Source: Microcaldota archaeon
GTDB taxonomy: Archaea > Micrarchaeota > Micrarchaeia > Anstonellales > Bilamarchaeaceae
Length of the DNA stretch: 64,000 nucleotides
Direction of reading: 5' to 3'
Assembly (NCBI GenBank): GCA_016212525.1
Contig: JACRGD010000005.1
Coordinates: 1-64,000 of the forward strand
In this document: positions 51,925 to 59,955 of the stretch, piece after piece
Layout of the letters: the number at the start of each line of letters is the position of its first letter
Position numbering within the stretch: position 1 is the stretch's first letter
Position numbers and translations under genes: made by a program
The notes under the pieces: generated by a model
The model's input: only the letters and a program-made list of their open reading frames with translations
What the model was told of the DNA's origin: nothing
Database searches by the model: none

Positions 51925-52797
51925 TCAATTCTCCTCGCTATTTCCAATTTCTTTGCGATTGGCAGTTATGTGCGTTCCGGATCCGTCAAGTGCTTTGCTT
52001 AGTGGCGCCTCGGTCTTGCCATTCCCAATTACTACTCTCTGGACTCCGCCATCAATTGCTTCTGCGCAGGCGAACAATTTCTTTTTCATTCCGCCAGATG
52101 CCTTGCCACCGCCTGCAATTTCTATTGCCTCTGTTAGCTGGGCTCGAGTGAGCGAACTGACTAAATCGTTCGGGAAGTTTTTGTAATATCCATCAACATC
52201 TGTGAGCATGACTACTGTATTGGCCTTTAGTTCAGATCCAATCTTTGCCGCAAGCCGATCTCCATCTATGTTGAGTAGGCTCGTTTCACCAAGTGCCAGT
52301 GCTGCAACTACCGGAACATATCCTTCGCGAAGCAATGTGCGCAACAGTCCACCATTTATCTTTTCAATTTTGCCTGTGTAATCATCCCTTACGATTTTCT
52401 GTTTTCCGCTTTCGTCAACTGATGTGATTATCTTCTGCTTTGCCTCGATCAATCTACCATCACAGCCCGAGAGCCCGATTGCATTTACTCCTGTTGTATT
52501 GAGCGAGACTACCAGCCTGGAATTCGCTTCTCCCCTTAGTGCAAGTGTATATGCTTGGAGGACCTCTGCATTGGTGTAACGCGATTTGAATCCACCTGGC
52601 GAAGTGATGAATTTGGGTGTTATGTTAAGTCGCTTGCAGAGTTCATTGATCTGTGCGCTTCCGCCATGAACAACTACTATCGAGTATTTTGATTGTAATG
52701 ATGCAATGTCCTTTGCAATTTCCTCCGGCTGTTGCGCAGTGCTGCCACCAATCTTGACGACTATAATTGGGCGTTCGTTCGTTTGTGTGTTTGTCAT
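51925..52797 (-). CDS. lysZ: [LysW]-aminoadipate/glutamate kinase
   Basis: A 290-residue amino acid kinase of the ArgB family: VVKIGGSTAQQPEEIAKDI, VVVHGGSAQINELCKRL, NAIGLSGCDGRLIEAK, LLNIDGDRLAAKIGSEL and GGMKKKLFACAEAI. It phosphorylates the side-chain carboxylate of the LysW-linked substrate. The frame is open further upstream, but AGGTG lies 8 nt before the ATG at 52797, inside the end of lysY. Confidence 0.93.
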   Translation of the reverse strand: MTNTQTNERPIIVVKIGGSTAQQPEEIAKDIASLQSKYSIVVVHGGSAQINELCKRLNITPKFITSPGGFKSRYTNAEVLQAYTLALRGEANSRLVVSLNTTGVNAIGLSGCDGRLIEAKQKIITSVDESGKQKIVRDDYTGKIEKINGGLLRTLLREGYVPVVAALALGETSLLNIDGDRLAAKIGSELKANTVVMLTDVDGYYKNFPNDLVSSLTRAQLTEAIEIAGGGKASGGMKKKLFACAEAIDGGVQRVVIGNGKTEAPLSKALDGSGTHITANRKEIGNSEEN

Positions 52798-52808
52798 GTG
52801 CATTACAC

Positions 52809-53861
52809 CTAAAGTGGGTGGAACCCCGGCTGCCATAGTCCCATTTTTTCATCTAAGCCAAACATCAGATTAAAATTCTGGATTGCCTGTCCACCTGAGC
52901 CTTTGACCAGGTTGTCTATGGTCGACATGACAATCACTCTGCTGCGCTCAGGATCTATCTCGAATCCAATATCTGCAAAGTTGCTTCCAACGACACATTT
53001 TGGTTCTGGATATCGATAAAGCGTGTCCTTGTCCTTGACAAGTCTGACAAACGGTGATTTCGAATAGAATGATCGATATGCCTTCCACAAGTCGAGGTCT
53101 TTCGTTCCGGCTGTATTGAGCCTTGCGTGGACTGTACTTAGAATCCCTCGAACCATTTCCACGGCGTGAGGAGTCATACCAACGGAAACTTTTGATCCTG
53201 CGATCTCGCTTAATTCCTGCTCGATTTCTGCAGTGTGCCGATGGCCGCTTGGCTTATATGATCGAACTGTTCCCTGCCGCTCTGGGTGGTGAGTTGAAAG
53301 ATCAAATGCAGCACCGCTTGCCGAGCTGCCGATCTTGGAATCTGCTATTATATTACTATTATCTATAAGTCCTGCTTTGATCAGAGGCGCCGTTCCAAGT
53401 ATGATCGATGTGGCAAGGCAGCCGGCACATGCGACTAACTGGGCCTTCTTTATCTCTTCTCGATGCAACTCAGGAATTCCATAAACTGCCTTTGGTAAAA
53501 GTTCCGGGTGCGGGTGCTCCTGGTAATATTTTGCATATGTGTTCTTATCATGAATCCTAAAGTCCGCTGATAAATCGATGATTTTGACTCCGGTTTCGAG
53601 ATACTGCTTCACAAAACCCGCAGAAATCTTGTGCGGCAGGCAAAGAAAAAGTGCATCGATGTCTGTGTTGAGTTCCTTTACTGGTACAAAGTTCGCCGAT
53701 GTAAATCCCCGAAGAGTCGGGTTAAGTTTTGTTACTGGAGTTCCTGCAAACCTCTCGGATGTAAGTTGCTTTACTTCCATCTCCGGGTGCATTAGTGCCC
53801 ATCTAAGAAGCTCGCCTCCAGTGTATCCGGATGCGCCTACAATTGATATGTCATATGCCAT
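52809..53861 (-). CDS. lysY: [LysW]-aminoadipyl/glutamyl phosphate reductase
   Basis: A 350-residue ArgC-family reductase: SIVGASGYTGGELLRWAL (NADP site), the catalytic Cys in ACAGCLATSIILG, and HHPERQGTVRSYKPSGHRHTAEIEQ with the catalytic His. It reduces the carrier-bound acyl phosphate to the semialdehyde. The ATG at 53861 follows GTGAT. It lies 15 nt after lysX and 11 nt before lysZ. Confidence 0.93.
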   Translation of the reverse strand: MAYDISIVGASGYTGGELLRWALMHPEMEVKQLTSERFAGTPVTKLNPTLRGFTSANFVPVKELNTDIDALFLCLPHKISAGFVKQYLETGVKIIDLSADFRIHDKNTYAKYYQEHPHPELLPKAVYGIPELHREEIKKAQLVACAGCLATSIILGTAPLIKAGLIDNSNIIADSKIGSSASGAAFDLSTHHPERQGTVRSYKPSGHRHTAEIEQELSEIAGSKVSVGMTPHAVEMVRGILSTVHARLNTAGTKDLDLWKAYRSFYSKSPFVRLVKDKDTLYRYPEPKCVVGSNFADIGFEIDPERSRVIVMSTIDNLVKGSGGQAIQNFNLMFGLDEKMGLWQPGFHPL

Positions 53862-53876
53862 AAATATCACGCTTGA

Positions 53877-54728
53877 TTATTTCTTTGACCTCTTTACGAA
53901 ATACTCGACCATTTTGCCAGGTATATCCGCGCCGGTTGGCTCGACCGAGTTTCTAAATTCTGTCGTGTGGTTGACTTCATGAACGACCAGTCTTCCGTCT
54001 CCAGTTTCCATCATATCTACGCCGTAAATTCCCTCGCCAAAGACGTTTGCCGCTTTAAGTGCAAGTTCGCGAATTTCGCTTGTAACTGGACAGTTGGATG
54101 CTGTTCCGCCTCTGCCTGTATTGGTTATCCAGCCCGATTTTTCCGTTGAAGTTCGGTATATTGCCCCGACACACTCATCGCCAATCACAAAGACTCGCAT
54201 GTCTCGTCCGGGTTTGTTAATGTGCTCCTGTAAATAGTAGACTTTCTGGAATGCATGGCCCATCTCTTCGCGGGATTCGAGTTCTGCATCCAGCGCCTCA
54301 TCATCATTTAATTTGTGAACTAATCTCGCCCAGCTTCCAAAAACTGGTTTCATGACTACTGGGAATCCGAGCTTCTTTGCTGCAGCCTTTGCTGCATCTG
54401 GAGTAAAAGCTCCGAATGTTTTTGGAGTTGGGACTCCTGCCTTTCCAAGAAGCACTGATGCGAGGAATTTATCGCCGCATAGTTTGTGTGCCTTATATGG
54501 ATTGCACACGAATGTTCCCATCTGCTCGAGGTAGAATGACGAGTAAAGAGTTCTGGCATAAGACGATGATCTCTGAAGAACTCCATCGTATTCTTTCTTC
54601 GAGGCAGTCAGTTCCATCATAAGTTCGCTGTCAAAGACTCGCTCGAGAGTTATGCCTCTTTTAGTGGCACTCTCAAAGATCATTTTGTTTTCTGGAGTAA
54701 GAACCGTAAATAGCATTGCAAGACGCAT
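53877..54728 (-). CDS. lysX: LysW ligase (LysX/ArgX)
   Basis: A 283-residue ATP-grasp ligase: KLCGDKFLASVLLGKAGVPTP, the GFPVVMKPVFGSWARLVHKL segment, DMRVFVIGDECVGAIYR, and the C-terminal VVHEVNHTTEFRNSVEPTG. It joins alpha-aminoadipate (and/or glutamate) to the C-terminal Glu of LysW. The NHTTEF segment lies in the substrate-specificity region, but I do not assign AAA versus Glu from it. Only one LysX copy is in the window, so it may be bifunctional. AGGTG lies just before the ATG. Confidence 0.92.
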   Translation of the reverse strand: MRLAMLFTVLTPENKMIFESATKRGITLERVFDSELMMELTASKKEYDGVLQRSSSYARTLYSSFYLEQMGTFVCNPYKAHKLCGDKFLASVLLGKAGVPTPKTFGAFTPDAAKAAAKKLGFPVVMKPVFGSWARLVHKLNDDEALDAELESREEMGHAFQKVYYLQEHINKPGRDMRVFVIGDECVGAIYRTSTEKSGWITNTGRGGTASNCPVTSEIRELALKAANVFGEGIYGVDMMETGDGRLVVHEVNHTTEFRNSVEPTGADIPGKMVEYFVKRSKK

Positions 54729-54801
54729 TTATACACCTGTGTTATAATCGAAAATTTCTCTTTTCAAAATAGAATAAATTAAGATTAATTTGGGACTTTC
54801 T

Positions 54802-54972
54802 TTACTCTCCCCAATCCTCTTCAACGCTTGGCGCGGTTGCAAGACCAAACGGAGCGACTGATTTTACTTCTAGTTTACTTCCACAATCGCCGCAGGAGAT
54901 AATTTCTCCGACTTCAATACCAGCGCGTTGCGCAATCTGTGCGCCGCATTCGGGACATTCTGCATTTGACAT
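54802..54972 (-). CDS. lysW: LysW amino-group carrier protein
   Basis: A 56-residue acidic zinc protein: CPECGAQI and ISCGDCGSKLEV give the four Cys zinc site, and the C-terminus ends EEDWGE, the family hallmark whose last Glu receives the substrate. It protects and carries aminoadipate (or glutamate) through the LysXZYJK enzymes. AGGTGA lies 4 nt before the ATG. It is the first gene of an eleven-gene minus-strand lysine run ending at 45405. A half-site ATTCGTA of the divergent palindrome occurs at about 54989 in its promoter region. Confidence 0.95.
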   Translation of the reverse strand: MSNAECPECGAQIAQRAGIEVGEIISCGDCGSKLEVKSVAPFGLATAPSVEEDWGE

Positions 54973-55067
54973 AGTTTCACCTTGAATCATTCGTATATTG
55001 TCCGACAACCTCTTTATTGGTTATCGTCTATACTCTCTCGTTTTTGTTTTCTTATCGCTTTACTATA

Positions 55068-55125
55068 TTCGTAATGTATTTTACGAAATCTTTATAAAAT
55101 GGTCTATTTATTACGATATTCGTAA
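55068..55125 (+). promoter_or_regulatory. Two palindromic operators around the lysM-like promoter
   Basis: Site 1 is TTCGTAA (55068-55074), 6 nt, TTACGAA (55081-55087). The TATA box TTTATAAAA is at 55091-55099. Site 2 is the perfect palindrome TTACGA-TAT-TCGTAA (55111-55125), which covers the expected transcription start. The two centres are about four helical turns apart. The sequence of the half-site is the same in both, so an Lrp-type dimer probably binds both and represses its own gene. Confidence 0.65.
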
Positions 55126-55144
55126 ATCTATTGGCGGTGTTGAA

Positions 55145-55549
55145 ATGGATCAAATCGATACGAACATACTTAAAATTCTCAAGTTAAACTCGCGCTCTTC
55201 CAATGTCGAATTGGCCCGGGCGATTAATCTTACTGAAGGTGCAGTGCGCAACCGGATCGATCGATTGGTCAAAACCGGCATAATTACCAAGTTCACGATC
55301 GAAACTTCCTCTTCTGCCGCTCTCTCTGCAATCGTAATGATCAGGGCCAAAGCCGAAACCAAACTAATGATGTCTGAGATTTCCAAATCAGGCCTTGCAA
55401 AAGAATCCTATGAAATTTCAGGTGATTTCGATGGCTGCGTGATTATTGAGGGCGGATCGATGGAAGAACTCGATGAAAAAGTAGATAAAATAAGAAAAAT
55501 TAGTTCGGTTGCAGAAACAAAGACATTCATCTCGTTTAAGAGATGGTGA
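55145..55549 (+). CDS. Lrp/AsnC-family regulator, probably LysM-like
   Basis: A 134-residue Lrp protein. The helix-turn-helix is DTNILKILKLNSRSSNVELARAINLTEGAVRNRIDRLVKTGII in short pieces: NVELARAINLTEGAVRNRID with the linker ITKFTIET, followed by the RAM domain (AIVMIRAKAETKLMMSEI; EISGDFDGCVIIEGGSMEEL). In Sulfolobus the related LysM controls the LysW operon in response to lysine. Here it is divergent from lysW, so the same role is likely. GGTG lies about 6 nt before the ATG at 55145; the frame is open further upstream through its own operator, which I reject. Confidence 0.85.
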   Translation: MDQIDTNILKILKLNSRSSNVELARAINLTEGAVRNRIDRLVKTGIITKFTIETSSSAALSAIVMIRAKAETKLMMSEISKSGLAKESYEISGDFDGCVIIEGGSMEELDEKVDKIRKISSVAETKTFISFKRW

Positions 55550-55552
55550 TGA

Positions 55553-56758
55553 TTATATCGTGCCAAGTAGACCTGCAAGTAACAATGGTCTGCTTATTGC
55601 ATCACAATCACCCGGATGAACTAAGATGATCTTTTTTTCTGCTGAAAATCCTTTGAATTGTGAGGTACTCTTTGATCGTCCACCAATTTCGATAACAATT
55701 TCTTTTACTAGGTAATCTGGTGTTTTTTCTCCTCTGTTGGATTTGAGATAATTAACTTCTGCGCCGAGGTATCTCATTGTGTCTGTGAAAAAATCTTCTC
55801 TAAGTGCGCCTATGCATTCTTTTTTATCTCGGTAAAGTAGTCTGTACGGAAGTCCCATTAATATTTTTGGTTCTTTGAGCACATTTGTGCCTCGTGGCAT
55901 AATTCGTTTGAATACAAATGCATGTTCAAGAATCTCCGTATACTTTTCTGCCTTATATCGGGTTATATTAAGATTCTTAGAAATTGTCGTGTAATTCATA
56001 TTTTCAATTGCAGAATTTCCAACAAACGTTACGAGTTTTCTTATTTCCACTGCTTCTTCTGGGCTTACTTTGCCGCTTAAGATGAGGTCTTTGTTTATTA
56101 TAGTTTCCAGAATGCGACGAAATAATGGCAGCGGGTCCGTTTTACCTATTGTGAATGGATAATTTCTACCTTCGAGATATTTTTCAAATAAATGTTCGAT
56201 ATGCATTACTGTTCCATAATATTCTCGAGCCGTTTTTTCTTCTACTAATGTCTCTAAAGAAAGCTCTTGAATTCTTTCTCCTGTTTCAAAAAATACAAAC
56301 TCTCCAAACGAAAAAGGCGGCGCGTTTAATAGTCTTACTCGTCGCGAGAGATCATACGAAAGATCATGAAGCGAAATTGCTGCTGATGAGGTAAATACGA
56401 TGTTAATTTTTAAAAAATCATATATTTTTTTAAGTTCTTTATCAAAACCTGGTGAATTATGTATCTCATCCAGAAGAAGTAGTTTTATGCCGTTTTCTTC
56501 TGCCTCTTTTGCAAATGCGTATACTCCACTTTCTGGTTTTATTGTATCAAGCGAAAGATAGAGAGACGATTTATTTGTGCTATGTATCTGTTTTAGCGTT
56601 ATTGTTTTCCCGACGCCTCTAGGGCCTACAAGACCAATAAAAATTCGCTCTGGCAGATGCCGAATCACCGTTTCGTAGAAGAAACGCTTCTTGGAGTATT
56701 CAGTGCCGTCCTCCTTGGCTCTTGCGCTAAGTTCTAATATTTCTTGATCGATTGCCAT
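55553..56758 (-). CDS. AAA ATPase with DUF4143 domain
   Basis: A 401-residue protein: Walker A GLVGPRGVGKTITLKQI, Walker B IKLLLLDEIHNSPGF, a sensor-like INIVFTSSAAISLHDLS, then the AAA_14/DUF4143 C-terminal half with a winged-helix-like segment (NYTTISKNLNITRYKAEKYTEIL) and a nuclease-like end (KTPDYLVKEIVIEIGG). The family is widespread in archaeal genomes, often patchy and of unknown function. Its promoter carries a pair of long direct repeats. ATTTTTAAATT about 25 nt before the ATG suggests a leaderless mRNA. It is convergent with the LysM-like gene, 3 nt apart. Confidence 0.87.
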   Translation of the reverse strand: MAIDQEILELSARAKEDGTEYSKKRFFYETVIRHLPERIFIGLVGPRGVGKTITLKQIHSTNKSSLYLSLDTIKPESGVYAFAKEAEENGIKLLLLDEIHNSPGFDKELKKIYDFLKINIVFTSSAAISLHDLSYDLSRRVRLLNAPPFSFGEFVFFETGERIQELSLETLVEEKTAREYYGTVMHIEHLFEKYLEGRNYPFTIGKTDPLPLFRRILETIINKDLILSGKVSPEEAVEIRKLVTFVGNSAIENMNYTTISKNLNITRYKAEKYTEILEHAFVFKRIMPRGTNVLKEPKILMGLPYRLLYRDKKECIGALREDFFTDTMRYLGAEVNYLKSNRGEKTPDYLVKEIVIEIGGRSKSTSQFKGFSAEKKIILVHPGDCDAISRPLLLAGLLGTI

Positions 56759-56788
56759 GCTTTAAATACGTTGCTTCAATTTAAAAAT

Positions 56789-56835
56789 ATGCATTTTAGC
56801 AAAATGATTTACTATAATGCATGCATTTTAGCAAA
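56789..56835 (-). repeat. Operator-like direct repeats upstream of the AAA/DUF4143 gene
   Basis: ATGCATTTTAGCAAA occurs exactly at 56789-56803 and 56821-56835, spaced 32 bp (three turns). With weaker matches the similarity extends to 31 positions (26 identical). The first copy adjoins the TATA box of the gene and contains the dyad CATTTT-agc-AAAATG. This looks like a repressor site. Confidence 0.55.
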
Positions 56836-56935
56836 TTCAGTAACTAAAATGTCAAAATGCCGTTAATTTTACTTCTTAGTTGGTAAAAAATAAGAAAATT
56901 AGTTAGGTTTCAGAAATCAAGACATCTGCGATGTG

Positions 56936-59900
56936 TTATTGCACTTCTTGTTCCAATCTAGCAACTATTCTTGCTATTTCTGATCTATATTGCGCTACTC
57001 TTCTATCAACAGTCAGTGTTGCACTTCCTACTGCTATTACTCGTATTCCTTCATATACTGTGCTCATGCTCAGTCGGTTTCTTTCTAATCTGTGTTTTGT
57101 CTCTACTAGGTCTGCTATTATTATGTCTAAATCTGCAGAAGGAACTGTTCTTAGGGCCGCTCTTATAGCTCGTTCCTCTTCTGCTCTCTCTCTATTTAAG
57201 GCCGCTCCTCTTCTGCTCTCTTCCCATCCTGCACTTTCTCTACTTACAACCGGTCCTCCTCCTTGAATGTTCATCGTTCCTGCCTCTCTCAATAATCTTT
57301 GTTCTTCGGGAGTTAAATCTCTTGGTGCGGGTGTCGGTGTTACTGCTACTCTTGCTCGTGCTTCAAGTTGTGCTGCTCTGTCTCTAAGTCTATCAAGTTG
57401 TTCGACAAATCCCGCGCGGGTTGTTTCTCGTCCTGCTATTGGTCCTTTTTCTGCATCTGTTGCATGTAGTTGATCGAGACTCGAAATAACTCCTGAAATA
57501 TTTCCTCTATAGACTGTTAGTGAAGTTCCGATTTCGCCTTCTCGTGTTACTCTGTGACTGGTTGCATCGCGACTTCCGATCGTTCTGCGCACGGCCGTGA
57601 GTCGTCTTAATGCCGCAGCCCGATCTGTAGCGATAAGTCGTTCAATTGCATCAAGTTCATTCTGAGCGACCTGGAGATCCCTTCTTGCCTGGGCTTCTCT
57701 TCTTTCAAATGTTGCATCGCGCGTAGTTACTAATTGCGTTACTTGTTCAACTCTTCTCTGTTCTGCCCGTTCTGCTGCACTTGGTCTTCTTGGTGCGGGT
57801 GTCGGTTGCTCCTGTGGCGTCTGCACTGTAGTTGGTTCAGGTCCAAGTATGTCCCTTGCGGTGCTTTCGAGTCTAAATCTTAAAGTTGCAAGTGCTTGGT
57901 CTGGGCCAATTCTTCTACTTAATGTTTGGAGTGCTTCTGCGAACTGTCGATTATTTCGATACGTCGCTGTGAGTTCCATATTATCATTATGTACCCCATT
58001 GAGTATGTCTGTAACCTGATCCGCTACTGCAGGTGTTCTCAACTGCTCGAGAGTCAGCGTTCCTATATTCGCTGTAGTTACTGTGAACTGTCTTGGTGCT
58101 GGTCTAGTCTGTGCGACTGGGGGTGCGGGTGTCGGTGTCTGTACTGCTACTCTTGCACTTGTTTCTCCTTGTGCTGCTTCGCCAGTTTGACCTGAGGGAA
58201 TTACTATTCCTCTGCTGCGGTTGACTACCTCTCCCGCTGGAATTGGTTGTCCTCTTGCGGCTGCAAGGCTTACTGGGTCTTGAGTTGGCACTGGTGCAGT
58301 TGCTTCTCTTGCGGCCTCTTCTCGTCTTCGTTCCTGAGCCACTGCGATTCTTTGTTCGGCATCTAGTAAGTCTGATCTTAAGGTATATCCGCTCGAAGCA
58401 GGTCTGGTGCGATCAAACGGTTCACGTAGTGCAACCTCAGGAATCCTAAGGGGTGGTTCTTCTGGTCGTATTGTTGCCTCCCGTCTTGCTTGCGGGACTG
58501 TCTGCTGGTCTGTGGCGGCAATCATATTGGTAGTTACTCCTCTTGAAAGATTTGCAATACGGACTGAAATCGGATCATTCTGCGGGATCTGGAGTGCGAC
58601 TCTAAGTTCCTCCAAACCCTGAACAAGTGGAACGCGGCCCATCTGGTTTCTCTGTTGTATATTCCAGGTATTCCAGAAGTTAGTGTTCTGACTCATTTCT
58701 CTAAATAGTGATTCTCCCTGGGCAAGCTGTTCTGAATTTGCTCCTCCTTCTCTCCATCTATACTGGAGATAAATTAGATCTGCCCGAACGAGTCCTTCTC
58801 TTTGGCGTTCCTCAAATTCTGCCTGACTTGTAGGCGGTCTGACCATTGTCATTACTCTTTCAGGTGGATTAAGTCTCGCCATATCATTTTCTCCAGGCAG
58901 ATAATTTCCAGCGACTGCTGTTGATGGCTGCCGGTCTGCGTTTGCAGTTGCCTGAGCCACCAATCTGTCTCGCTCTCCAGTTAATCGCAGGAGTTCGCTG
59001 CTTCGTCCATCGACAAAATGCTGCGCCTCGTTAATTGCCATTGCAACATTTCCGTTTGTGCGTCGCAATAATGTCATTGCATCTGAACTCAATTCTGCGT
59101 TTGGATTGTGTAGTCTTGCTTCCAATTCTTCTCTGGTATGCGTGGCTCGTTGGGCTATATGTGTTTCCTCAAGTACGTGCCTTTGGGCATCCAGTTCCGC
59201 TATCGCTCCCTGGGAATCAAATTGGCCATTTACCACGTGTCTGCGTATAAGTGAGACAACTGAACCTGAAGGAAATCTGGATATGAGTGTTGCAGGACTC
59301 CAATTCTGTGCTCCCGCTTCCATGAATGTGTTTTCGAGCGTTCTTAGTTGGTCCATTGTATTTTGATATGTCCAATTTGGATCTCCTGCGACAACCCGTG
59401 CGCCAAATCGCTGGGCAGTTGTGAAAATTTGTTGTGCATATTCCTCGGAATGGACCGTTGCCGGTGTAATTCTCACTTCCTGAGTCGGATGCATTGGTTG
59501 TATCTGAGGAAGCGGTGGCCTAGTTCTAGCTGTGACATGAAAATCTACCAATCCTGCGTTTTCAAGTTCGTGCCTGAGTCCTGAAATTGTATGATTAAGA
59601 TTTTGTATGGGTGAGTGAAAATCTCTGGTTCGGCTTCCCTGGCCTACCATTTGCGCGATTCTCATTTCTTCTGCATTTATCGGATCGTTTCTGACTCCCT
59701 GCCCCAAATCTCTTAGTCTTTCCAATTCATTAAGAACAAAAACCGCTCTCTGATTTCTGGTTTCGTTTGGTCCCATGTATATTCCGTTTGCCTGCTGGCT
59801 CTGGTATACCATTCGCCATTGGTCGCTAAGGTAATTTCGTGCCTCTGGGGCAAGGGCCGGTTGTGTCTGGCCACTTAGTATGTTGGTAACTACGGTATTG

Positions 59901-59944
59901 ATCCGGTCTGCATTCCGATCTATTTCTGTTTGTCCACCTACCAT
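56936..59944 (-). CDS. 1002-residue Arg/Gln/Glu-rich orphan protein
   Basis: A soluble protein with no signal peptide and no family that I recognise. It is mostly helical: an N-terminal part up to residue 480 (for example DRINTVVTNILSG; LIYLQYRWREGGANSEQLAQ), then three Pro/Thr/Ala-rich linkers of the PTPAP kind around residues 540-650, 720-750 and 865-880 that separate helical blocks, and a C-terminal coiled coil (AERAEQRRVEQVTQLV; ARRDLQVAQNELDAIERLIA). Composition is rich in Arg, Gln, Glu, Ala and Thr. GAGGTGA lies 6 nt before the ATG. It begins 11 nt after the AMP phosphorylase stop, so it is co-transcribed with the nucleotide salvage genes. A scaffold role is a guess. Confidence 0.75.
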   Translation of the reverse strand: MVGGQTEIDRNADRINTVVTNILSGQTQPALAPEARNYLSDQWRMVYQSQQANGIYMGPNETRNQRAVFVLNELERLRDLGQGVRNDPINAEEMRIAQMVGQGSRTRDFHSPIQNLNHTISGLRHELENAGLVDFHVTARTRPPLPQIQPMHPTQEVRITPATVHSEEYAQQIFTTAQRFGARVVAGDPNWTYQNTMDQLRTLENTFMEAGAQNWSPATLISRFPSGSVVSLIRRHVVNGQFDSQGAIAELDAQRHVLEETHIAQRATHTREELEARLHNPNAELSSDAMTLLRRTNGNVAMAINEAQHFVDGRSSELLRLTGERDRLVAQATANADRQPSTAVAGNYLPGENDMARLNPPERVMTMVRPPTSQAEFEERQREGLVRADLIYLQYRWREGGANSEQLAQGESLFREMSQNTNFWNTWNIQQRNQMGRVPLVQGLEELRVALQIPQNDPISVRIANLSRGVTTNMIAATDQQTVPQARREATIRPEEPPLRIPEVALREPFDRTRPASSGYTLRSDLLDAEQRIAVAQERRREEAAREATAPVPTQDPVSLAAARGQPIPAGEVVNRSRGIVIPSGQTGEAAQGETSARVAVQTPTPAPPVAQTRPAPRQFTVTTANIGTLTLEQLRTPAVADQVTDILNGVHNDNMELTATYRNNRQFAEALQTLSRRIGPDQALATLRFRLESTARDILGPEPTTVQTPQEQPTPAPRRPSAAERAEQRRVEQVTQLVTTRDATFERREAQARRDLQVAQNELDAIERLIATDRAAALRRLTAVRRTIGSRDATSHRVTREGEIGTSLTVYRGNISGVISSLDQLHATDAEKGPIAGRETTRAGFVEQLDRLRDRAAQLEARARVAVTPTPAPRDLTPEEQRLLREAGTMNIQGGGPVVSRESAGWEESRRGAALNRERAEEERAIRAALRTVPSADLDIIIADLVETKHRLERNRLSMSTVYEGIRVIAVGSATLTVDRRVAQYRSEIARIVARLEQEVQ

Positions 59945-59955
59945 CGCAATTCACC

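Noticed and set aside
54998..55144. N-terminal extension of the LysM-like regulator
   Set aside because: The extra 49 residues are hydrophobic nonsense read through the operator palindromes and TATA box; the Lrp domain begins at 55145 with a ribosome-binding site.
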